Part shown: piece after piece, positions 29,782-36,459 of the stretch | How the letters are laid out: every line of letters begins with the position of its first letter | How positions within the stretch are numbered: position 1 is the stretch's first letter | NCBI GenBank assembly: GCA_019233755.1 | Contig: JAFAMD010000011.1 | Coordinates: 1 to 64,000, forward strand | Reading direction: 5' to 3' | Origin: Acidobacteriaceae bacterium | Lineage (GTDB): Bacteria; Acidobacteriota; Terriglobia; Bryobacterales; Bryobacteraceae | DNA length: 64,000 bases | The notes under the pieces: generated by a model | Database searches by the model: none | What the model was told of the DNA's origin: nothing | Seen by the model: only the letters and a program-made list of their open reading frames with translations | Made by a program: the position numbers and the translations under genes

Positions 29782-29811
29782 TTGACAGAGACATACCCGC
29801 CGGGGTATCTT
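29782..29811 (+). promoter_or_regulatory. Sigma-70-like promoter with a CsoR-type palindrome
   Basis: TTGACA (29782-29787) and TATCTT (29806-29811) are 18 bases apart. Between and overlapping the -10 lies a perfect inverted repeat ATACCC-GCCG-GGGTAT (29793-29808). Palindromes of this type (TACCC...GGGTA) are the operators of CsoR-family copper, nickel or persulphide repressors. It faces the small ORF and the HMA-like gene downstream. No CsoR-like gene is in the window. Confidence 0.55.
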
Positions 29812-29855
29812 CAAGACGTAGCGAAAGCCGCTGCTAATTTCGGAAAGGAGACCGC

Positions 29856-29960
29856 ATGACTGACGGCGATAGTAGACCACTCTACAACGAAACCATTGCC
29901 ACCACAGGGATGACCAAGCCTCCATCACGCGAACTTTCTGATCCGATGCAGCACCCTTAA
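29856..29960 (+). CDS. Small ORF, 34 residues, with strong ribosome binding site
   Basis: ATG at 29856 preceded at five bases by AAAGGAG, and located about 45 bases after the -10 of the promoter above. The product starts 'MTDGDSRPLYNETIATTGMT' and ends 'SDPMQHP'; it is hydrophilic, without membrane segment or Cys. It may be a leader peptide or a small protein of the HMA/P-ATPase cluster. An inverted repeat GTTCG-tt-CGAAC (29987-29998) follows it. Support is only the translation signals and position. Confidence 0.4.
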   Translation: MTDGDSRPLYNETIATTGMTKPPSRELSDPMQHP

Positions 29961-30036
29961 TCTTCAGGATCGTTCAAACCTCAGAAGTTCGTTCGAACAA
30001 GGCTTCAGGTCGCCCTCCGGTTCAGGGAGGAAAGCC

Positions 30037-30390
30037 ATGTTCGAATACATCCACAACATTCAAGGGCGTTTGCGGCTGCGCACCAGCAGCCTGAAAGCCA
30101 ACGCCGCTGTCGCTCGCGAGCTACAAATCGGGCTGGGGAAGATCTCTGGTGTGCGCTCGGTGCAAATCAATCTGCTTACTGGCAGCGTTCTGATCCTTCA
30201 CGACGGAAAGAAAGCAACCATAAATGCGATCGCAGCGCACCTGGAACCACTCGCTCGCATGGCTCTCAGCGAATCCCTGTCCCGCCCGGTGAACGGAAGC
30301 TTGACCAGGAAAGCCGGCCGGTTCGCGGTGTCAGTTCTGGTGGAAACGATCCTAGAGAAGCTGCTGATGAGTTCAATGGCTCTACTGTAA
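30037..30390 (+). CDS. HMA-like domain protein without metal-binding Cys
   Basis: 117 residues, with GGGAGGAAA before the ATG. Residues 1-75 have the beta-alpha-beta pattern of a heavy-metal-associated domain: 'YIHNIQGRLRLRTSSLK', a helix, then 'VRSVQINLLTGSVLILHDG'. The MxCxxC loop is absent. In its place is H-x3-G-R-x-R-L, a signature shared with the domains at the starts of the 32140-34272 and 34281-34910 proteins. This agrees with the HMA_2 family. The C-terminal 40 residues end in an amphipathic or hydrophobic helix. Likely a partner of the CPC-less ATPase encoded nearby. Confidence 0.7.
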   Translation: MFEYIHNIQGRLRLRTSSLKANAAVARELQIGLGKISGVRSVQINLLTGSVLILHDGKKATINAIAAHLEPLARMALSESLSRPVNGSLTRKAGRFAVSVLVETILEKLLMSSMALL

Positions 30391-30435
30391 TCGGCGTGAA
30401 CGCGCGAGCACCCCGCGTGGGATGATACTTGAAAA

Positions 30436-31338
30436 ATGAGAGCAGCCTCTTATCTCTACGCGCTGTCGCTGCCAGAACGGACCGTCCGTTCCGTAGGCGC
30501 CCTTGGCGGTGGGTTGCTCCGGGAAGCAACTCAACTCGCACTGCCTGCCGCGGTGCGGGAGACGGCGCTCTATCGCGCCACGGCCGGCATCGGTCTTCGC
30601 TTCCTCATCGAACAACTCGGCGCCGTCGACGGCATTTATCCCTACGATCGTTTATCCAGAAAATTCGTTTTTCGCTATGCCACGGGAGGCAGCATAGAGA
30701 TGGTGGGCATCCTAATGTTCTACCTCTCACCAGTTTGGGTGCTTGCCGCGTTGGGCGATGCAACCCGCGCCAGCAAGACCCTTTTTTCCGAGATTGGAGA
30801 TGCACTGAAGGCGGAAGGATTACTCGATCAGGATCTGCAGTTCGAGACCATAGCGCGGTTGCTGGATGGCCTGGAGCGCACTAGCACGCATCTCGCACTA
30901 ACCGTCAATATGCCTCCACTGGATGTGAAGGGACTGCGTCAGGAATGGGAACAGTTTCGCTCAAATCTGGCAACTTTGCCGGCCGCTGATTTACCAACTG
31001 CTGATGACGTCATGCGTGCATGGAACAGCGTTCAAGCCGCTTGTTCGAGACTTAAGAAGTCTGTTTTCAGCGTTTCAGCCGCTATGTCGATTTCGGTCCT
31101 CTCGTCCGTGCCAACGCATCTCCAGTGGCTGTCCCGTTCAGTCATCACCAGCGCTCACACCACCGGAGCAGTGGTTGGCGAATCCTTACTCAAGCACTAC
31201 GCTTCCGCGTCCAGAGAGCTTTCAACCACTGGCTTCGCGGCTTATTGGGCCAGACACTCCCGCCCATACCTGGTGGCTGCAGTTCGAAATTTCCTTCCAC
31301 AAAAGGTGTCCTGGACTGAGCGTCTGCTGGCAGGATGA
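30436..31338 (+). CDS. Uncharacterised membrane-associated protein of the HMA/P-ATPase cluster
   Basis: 300 residues; not assigned to a family I can name. The N-terminal half has Ala/Leu-rich helices ('SVGALGGGLLREATQLALPA', 'YRATAGIGLRFLIEQLG') and one clear hydrophobic segment ('GILMFYLSPVWVLAALGDAT', about residues 95-115). The second half is helical and more polar. It follows the HMA-like gene by 45 bases on the same strand and converges on the TPR-like gene, 13 bases from its end. Helices with Gly-rich turns recall EcsC-type proteins, but I cannot show homology. Confidence 0.6.
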   Translation: MRAASYLYALSLPERTVRSVGALGGGLLREATQLALPAAVRETALYRATAGIGLRFLIEQLGAVDGIYPYDRLSRKFVFRYATGGSIEMVGILMFYLSPVWVLAALGDATRASKTLFSEIGDALKAEGLLDQDLQFETIARLLDGLERTSTHLALTVNMPPLDVKGLRQEWEQFRSNLATLPAADLPTADDVMRAWNSVQAACSRLKKSVFSVSAAMSISVLSSVPTHLQWLSRSVITSAHTTGAVVGESLLKHYASASRELSTTGFAAYWARHSRPYLVAAVRNFLPQKVSWTERLLAG

Positions 31339-31351
31339 TTAAGGCCCGCCG

Positions 31352-32137
31352 TCAACTAACGTTTCGATTTGCGGCCCGGAGCTTTGTCCACTCAGCGCGA
31401 TACCTATCATTACCCGGAAATTCCTTTGTCAGACCATACAGTATGCGCGAGACGTCGTCTTGCCGGCCTGCCTCGCTGTACACGGTGAGCAGCGTCTGGC
31501 GCGCGAATTCCCGGAAGTATTGGCCGCCGGTCGCCGCCGCTTCAAGAAACTGAATCGCCCGGCTGGTCTGACCCACAATGCCGGGAATCTTCGCGAAGGG
31601 CCGGAAAATCATGGGGATCTCCTGAATCAGATGTTCGCTAAAACCAATGACAAAGTAGGCATCATAGGCTTCTGGATTCAAAGCTAGCAAGTGCCGGGCC
31701 CGCAGCGTGGCGGTTTTCGCGTGTTGGAAACTGACCATCCAGCGCTTAAACGCTAGTGCCGCAATGTCACGCTCCACACCTGCCGCAACGCAGAGCGCGA
31801 ACGCCGCATTCTCGTCTTTGGGATTCGAACTCAGATCCAATTGTGCCTGCGTCTTAGAGCGCTGCAGATTGTTACCCAATTCCAGCAGCATCGCCGGCGG
31901 CACGCCGATTCTTCCGCCACTGATCATGCTCCTGATGGAGTTCGCGTAATGGGTGGACAGTTGGTTCGCAACGAGATTGTAGAAGGGAACCGCCGCGGAC
32001 AAGCTGTACCCGAGAGGATCTTGCGGCTTGGCTGCAACGTACTCTTTGAGCAGCCTCTGGCTGGCGCTTAAATCGGAGTTGAAGAGGTGCCGAACGGCCA
32101 ACCGCAAGGGGCCTTCGCAAGAGGCGTCTGAAGTCAT
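31352..32137 (-). CDS. TPR-like helical protein
   Basis: About 261 residues from the ATG at 32137, two bases past the ATPase stop (a TTG at 32143 is an alternative). The protein is a series of helix pairs: 'HLFNSDLSASQRLLKEYVAA', 'FALCVAAGVERDIAALAFKR', 'ATLRARHLLALNPEAYDAYF', 'LTVYSEAGRQDDVSRILYGL'. This fits degenerate TPR repeats. No signal peptide. The tight spacing behind the ATPase gene puts it last in the EcsC-DUF5132-HMA-ATPase operon. Confidence 0.7.
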   Translation of the reverse strand: MTSDASCEGPLRLAVRHLFNSDLSASQRLLKEYVAAKPQDPLGYSLSAAVPFYNLVANQLSTHYANSIRSMISGGRIGVPPAMLLELGNNLQRSKTQAQLDLSSNPKDENAAFALCVAAGVERDIAALAFKRWMVSFQHAKTATLRARHLLALNPEAYDAYFVIGFSEHLIQEIPMIFRPFAKIPGIVGQTSRAIQFLEAAATGGQYFREFARQTLLTVYSEAGRQDDVSRILYGLTKEFPGNDRYRAEWTKLRAANRNVS

Positions 32138-32139
32138 GA

Positions 32140-34272
32140 TCAATAGCGAAGCGTAGGGCGAATGGCGTTCAGACTGGCGATGATAGCCGAACCATTACTT
32201 ATCAATGCGGTCATCTGCGGACTGATTACGCCGCCGGGCAAAGCGAGTGCCAAGGCGACAGTGTTCATCGCTGCAACGACGGTGTAGTTCTGCTTGATTA
32301 AGCCGACTCCGTCACGTGAAATCTCGATTGCCTTAATCAATTTCCAGAGATTGTCTTCCATCAGCACAATATTGGCTGATTCGTGCGCTACCTGGGCGCC
32401 GTGTTTTACGGCGATGCCGACGTCGGCAAACGATAAAGCGGGCGAGTCATTTATGCCGTCGCCCACCATGGCCACCGAATGTCCTTTGCGGCGCAACTCT
32501 TGAACAAACTCCGCTTTTTGCGCCGGCAACGTATCGGCCACAAATTGCCGCAACCCGAGGCGCGTTGAAACCGCTCGCGCCACCGTGCCGTTGTCTCCGG
32601 TAAGCATCACGGTATTCTTTATCCCCAGATTGTGCAGCGCCGCCACGACCTCCTGGCTTTCGGCGCGAATCTGATCCGCGTATGGAATCAACCCCGCTAC
32701 CGTGCCGTCAATGGCCAGCATCATCGACGAATACCCCTCCTCATTCAGCCGCCGCTGATCCCGGCGCGCCACGGCTGTATTAATGGAGCACTCGCGCAGA
32801 AAGCGTTCGCTTCCGAGATGCACATAATAGCCGTTGATGCGCGCTTCCACGCCGCGGCCTGCGCGATATTGCACTTCGGCGCATTCGGGAACTTGAATAT
32901 CGTCCTGCTCGCTGCGGCTGCGAATAGCTTCCGCTACCGGATGTTGCAGACGAGTCTCCGCGGCTGCTGCAAGCGCCAGCATCTGGCGTGCGGGAAAGCA
33001 CCTTTCGTTGTAGCAGAGCAAATCCAGTATTTGCGGCGAGCCCGAGGTGAGTGTGCCCGTCTTGTCGAAAACCATGGTGTCTACTGCCGCGAGCTTCTCG
33101 AGGTGCGCGCCGCTCTTGATCAGGATGCCCTGACGGGCAGCGTGCGTCATCGATGCCAGCACAGATGTCGGCGCCGCAACCCGGATGCCGGTTCCGTAAT
33201 CGACGATCACAATCGAGGTGAATCGGTTTATGTCAGCCGCTACTATCGCAGTGCCGACAGCGAGCGCCAGAGTAGGCGAGACCAGACGGTCCGCGAACAT
33301 CTCGGCGTGATTTTGAATGCGAGTCTCGCCCACTGGCGCCGACTCCACTAGTCGCACAATCTGCGCCGCCGTGGTTTCGCGGCCGACGCGAGTCGCCCGG
33401 ATGGTGATATAGCCCTCGCGGAGGGCCGTGGCGGCATAAACTGCTTCGCCCTCCGAACGCAGAACGGGAAGAGATTCTCCGGTAATCGTTTTCTGATCGA
33501 TGGTGCCGCAGCCGCCGAGGACTTCTCCATCCACCGGGATCATTTCGCCCGAGTGCACTACGACGGAATCGCCGGTGACGAGAGATGAAACGGGAACGGA
33601 CACGATCGTGCCGTCGCGAAGCACCCAAGCCATCTTTTTCTGAAACTCCAGAAGTTCGCCGACTGCTCGCTTGGATCGCGCCGCCGTGAGGTCGCGAATC
33701 CAATCGCCCAGACGGATAAGCCAGACGATAATGCCACCCGTCACAAAAGCGCCTTGCAGCATCGACACTGAGATCGCTAGGGTGTCAAGAAAATCGACAT
33801 TGAGCCGCCGCTCACGCGCCAGCACCCGCCATGCTCGCCGAAAGATTGGCCGGGAGTTCCAGAGCATCAAAGGTACGTTGACGGTCACCATCAGCGCGTT
33901 GGTGGAAAATGCTATTGCCAGTGAGATTGTCGGTGCGATCAGTGGCAGTCTCCACCACTCCCGGCGCGGCGCTGTAACGCCGGAAACTTGCTTATCAGCG
34001 GCCGGGAGCGCCGCCGATTCCGCGCAGCGATCCAGCAGTTGTTTGAGTGGTCGACGCCGCAGCGCTAGCACCAGATCGGCAATGGGCCCGGGGGAGTCTG
34101 GCTGGTACTCTATGACCACTGACGAGCAGTGCCTGTTGCTTCGGAGCCTAAGAATGGAGCCAGGCGCGGCGATATGCTGCAGAAACTGATCGGGGTCTTG
34201 CTCCAGCTTGAAGAGATCAGGCGCGTACAGACGCACTCGCCCAGGCAGAAAGTGCCTTATATCAACAAGCAT
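32140..34272 (-). CDS. P1B-type ATPase lacking the CPC metal-binding motif
   Basis: 710 residues. The N-terminal HMA-like domain (1-60) has 'HFLPGRVRLYAP' and no CxxC. The P-type machinery is intact: TGES at 264-267, phosphorylated Asp403 in 'VFDKTGTLTSG', His-Pro at 444-445 ('RLQHPVAEAI'), and 'MVGDGINDSPALSFADVGIA'. In the sixth membrane helix, where P1B pumps have CPC or a variant, the sequence is 'VDYGTGIRVAAPTSVLASM': Tyr359-Gly-Thr361, exactly 44 residues before Asp403, as Cys479 is before Asp523 in E. coli CopA. The last helices also differ ('ISNGSAIIASLNAIRP'). It is therefore probably an ion pump, but not a standard Cu or Zn/Cd exporter; substrate unknown. Fourth gene of the minus-strand operon. 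Confidence 0.88.
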   Translation of the reverse strand: MLVDIRHFLPGRVRLYAPDLFKLEQDPDQFLQHIAAPGSILRLRSNRHCSSVVIEYQPDSPGPIADLVLALRRRPLKQLLDRCAESAALPAADKQVSGVTAPRREWWRLPLIAPTISLAIAFSTNALMVTVNVPLMLWNSRPIFRRAWRVLARERRLNVDFLDTLAISVSMLQGAFVTGGIIVWLIRLGDWIRDLTAARSKRAVGELLEFQKKMAWVLRDGTIVSVPVSSLVTGDSVVVHSGEMIPVDGEVLGGCGTIDQKTITGESLPVLRSEGEAVYAATALREGYITIRATRVGRETTAAQIVRLVESAPVGETRIQNHAEMFADRLVSPTLALAVGTAIVAADINRFTSIVIVDYGTGIRVAAPTSVLASMTHAARQGILIKSGAHLEKLAAVDTMVFDKTGTLTSGSPQILDLLCYNERCFPARQMLALAAAAETRLQHPVAEAIRSRSEQDDIQVPECAEVQYRAGRGVEARINGYYVHLGSERFLRECSINTAVARRDQRRLNEEGYSSMMLAIDGTVAGLIPYADQIRAESQEVVAALHNLGIKNTVMLTGDNGTVARAVSTRLGLRQFVADTLPAQKAEFVQELRRKGHSVAMVGDGINDSPALSFADVGIAVKHGAQVAHESANIVLMEDNLWKLIKAIEISRDGVGLIKQNYTVVAAMNTVALALALPGGVISPQMTALISNGSAIIASLNAIRPTLRY

Positions 34273-34280
34273 GGTGGTTG

Positions 34281-34910
34281 CTAGTTGGAAGCTGTCAACT
34301 TGCGAGGAGCGACGGGGCCAGGTGGCTCGCCATTGTTTTCCATCGTTTCGGCTGGTTTCTTTTCATGATGCGCATGAAGATCGATGAAGTGGTTGAAGGA
34401 AAACAGGCCAAGCGTGAGCCACACTGGAGTGGCCGCGGTGACTCCTAGTTCGGTAAAGGCGCCCACCGCCAGGACAAGCGGCACGATGACCTTAAGATCA
34501 AACGTGTTCCCCGTAGCCCGTTTGACCCCTTCATCCAATCGATCAACAACCCGAAGAAGCGCTTGCGCTGCGTGCGAATGACCGGCCAGAAACTCCGTTT
34601 CCTTCGCAAGCATCTCGTCAACTTTCGAAAGATCGGATAAGGTCGGGCACGGCTTCAACGCGATTGTCTGTTCCGGCGCCTCCGACGTCAGATGCTTCAG
34701 AAATTCCTCGTGACATTGGTGATCATAGTGAATCGTCGCCGTTCCCAACGCCTCGTTTACCTTGACCTTGCTCACACAGGCGATTGAGCACAAAGATTCG
34801 CGGATCTCTTCCAATGCGTCGGGATCATCCTTTGCCGTAGGGATCCTGATCCGCATTCTCCCTTCGGACTGATGCGCCACATGTGCGAAATGGCGTTTTT
34901 TGTGCTTCAA
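34281..34910 (-). CDS. HMA-like domain protein with C-terminal membrane segment
   Basis: 209 residues from a TTG. Residues 5-75 form an HMA-like domain: 'HVAHQSEGRMRIRIP', helix, 'VSKVKVNEALGTATIHYDHQ', with the shared H-x3-G-R-x-R signature and no CxxC loop. A linker helix with 'HAAQALLRVVDRLDEGVKRA' follows, then two hydrophobic stretches (about 145-185: 'LKVIVPLVLAVGAFTELGV', 'TPVWLTLGLFSFNHFIDLH') and a His/Lys-rich tail. It looks like a membrane-tethered accessory domain for the ATPase encoded eight bases downstream. Confidence 0.72.
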   Translation of the reverse strand: MKHKKRHFAHVAHQSEGRMRIRIPTAKDDPDALEEIRESLCSIACVSKVKVNEALGTATIHYDHQCHEEFLKHLTSEAPEQTIALKPCPTLSDLSKVDEMLAKETEFLAGHSHAAQALLRVVDRLDEGVKRATGNTFDLKVIVPLVLAVGAFTELGVTAATPVWLTLGLFSFNHFIDLHAHHEKKPAETMENNGEPPGPVAPRKLTASN

Positions 34911-34916
34911 GACGGA

Positions 34917-35366
34917 TTACGCGTGCGGAACTGTATGAGGATCAGGCGGTGTCGGAACCGGCGGCACTTTCTCGCTTTTCGCTTCCGCGACTATGTCTTG
35001 GATTTGCTCGCCGGCCTCGGCCACAACTTCGCGTGTTTTGCGAACGGCAGAATACCCTGCGCGAACAGTCGCCCTAAAAAACGGACGTAACTTGGGACCG
35101 ATTCCCGGCAGAAATGCCGCCGCAACGCCGATTAGCATTCCGGGGAGCAGTTCGGCAGAGATCAGAGCCACCCCGACGCCAACCACCGCAATGGTGGCCG
35201 CCTTGGCCGCTATGTCATCATTCTTGACTTCGCCGAAAGACCCGGAATCGCCATTCGAGACAGGCGGAAACACAGCTTCGTGTTCTGTGTGAGGAGATGA
35301 AGCAAAGGAGTCCGCTTGTTGATCATGCGGATGATCCTCATCAGCCGTTTGCGATTTTTTTGACAT
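34917..35366 (-). CDS. DUF5132-like small membrane protein
   Basis: 149 residues. A polar, His/Asp-rich N-terminus ('DEDHPHDQQADSFASSPHTE') precedes a hydrophobic Gly/Ala helix ('TIAVVGVGVALISAELLPGM', 'LIGVAAAFLPGIGPKLRPFF') and an amphipathic helix ('KTREVVAEAGEQIQDIVAEA'). The 'LPGMLIG...GP-LRP' plus 'AGEQ--D-VAEA' pattern is that of DUF5132, a family I recall beside HMA-like genes and P-type ATPases. Six bases separate it from the downstream HMA-like gene. Function unknown; the His/Asp-rich start could hold metal. Confidence 0.65.
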   Translation of the reverse strand: MSKKSQTADEDHPHDQQADSFASSPHTEHEAVFPPVSNGDSGSFGEVKNDDIAAKAATIAVVGVGVALISAELLPGMLIGVAAAFLPGIGPKLRPFFRATVRAGYSAVRKTREVVAEAGEQIQDIVAEAKSEKVPPVPTPPDPHTVPHA

Positions 35367-35436
35367 ATGGCTCAGCGGCGGGACAATAGCATGTCCATGT
35401 TAAATGCCAATAAACCTGGACTATCTTCATCATAGC

Positions 35437-36309
35437 TCAACTCGGTCGCAACCGCGTCCGTTGTGGTTCCCAACCACTCTTTAGTGGCACTCGCGTCACT
35501 AGGGGCGCGTACGCCGCATACATGCGCTCGACCTCCGGCCGGCTGTACTCGCGTTCGAGGCGCCGGATAGCGAAATGAGCATCCGCCAACTTCTGAAAAT
35601 AATCCATGAACGCCAGGTTTACGGCCGCCGCGCCCACGGCCCCGAGAATTGGTATGGCTCCGGCAGCGGCTTTTTCGGACACCACTAAGCCAAAGCGCGA
35701 ACCAATGGCGCTGATGACTTCGACGATCATCGGCCCCGATTTCTGCGCCAATCCTCGCTCGGCCAAAGCCTCGGCGGCTTGGCTGACAGTACGCGCCAAA
35801 AAGGCGCGGATCGCGTAATAACTGGTTTCAGCCGAGGCGGCGCTGCACGAGCCTTGCTGGGTGGGTCCAAGAGCGAACACCTCCAAACAAGCTAGGCGCG
35901 AGGCCGGGCGGCTTAGGTCCTCACCGTGACGACGTGCGATGCCGGCAATGCTGCGCAGCATTAAAGTGGTGGTTACCGGCAACTCGACAGCAAGCGTGGC
36001 TAAGCCGAAGAAGCCGCTCAGGCCCCCGGTAGCGCCGGAAGCAATTTTGAAGGCGGCGGGTCCCGGTTCTGGAAGCCCGGAGTCCAAATTGTAAAGCGCA
36101 ACGTCAAGCGCCTTTTCTAATGCACTGTGCACCGCGCCGTTGATCCGGCGGCTCACGGGCGAGGGCAAGCGGCGTAACAGCTGTGTGATCGGCTCGCCAG
36201 TGAGTTCGGAGATGCGCGCTATAAAGCTCTCACGTTCCAGAGTAGTCACGGCACGCCACAGGACCTTTTGATCAGCAAGCGGTAGTCTGGTCGTGCGTAT
36301 TGCGGACAA
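35437..36309 (-). CDS. EcsC-family protein
   Basis: 290 residues from a TTG with GAGAGAG upstream. The family pattern is clear: 'ALDVALYNLDSG' near residue 70, a Gly-rich hydrophobic stretch 'ASGATGGLSGFFGLATLAVE', 'TTTLMLRSIAGIARRHGEDL', 'CLEVFALG', and a second glycine zipper 'KAAAGAIPILGAVGAAAVNL'. EcsC proteins are poorly understood and are found with transporters and proteases. It is the first gene of the minus-strand operon leading to DUF5132, the HMA-like protein, the ATPase and the TPR-like protein, with 70 bases before the next start. Confidence 0.8.
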   Translation of the reverse strand: MSAIRTTRLPLADQKVLWRAVTTLERESFIARISELTGEPITQLLRRLPSPVSRRINGAVHSALEKALDVALYNLDSGLPEPGPAAFKIASGATGGLSGFFGLATLAVELPVTTTLMLRSIAGIARRHGEDLSRPASRLACLEVFALGPTQQGSCSAASAETSYYAIRAFLARTVSQAAEALAERGLAQKSGPMIVEVISAIGSRFGLVVSEKAAAGAIPILGAVGAAAVNLAFMDYFQKLADAHFAIRRLEREYSRPEVERMYAAYAPLVTRVPLKSGWEPQRTRLRPS

Positions 36310-36459
36310 TTAAAACTCTCTCAAGCGCTATAGCCCCCAAAATACCAAAGCTGGCGCAGCTTTTGCCGCATCGTAGGGCGGCACAAACACCGTCAACGCG
36401 ATCAGTGTCGTTGCTTTGGGGCATGCCGTACTCGGCGAATCAAAAATTGGCTTACGGGT

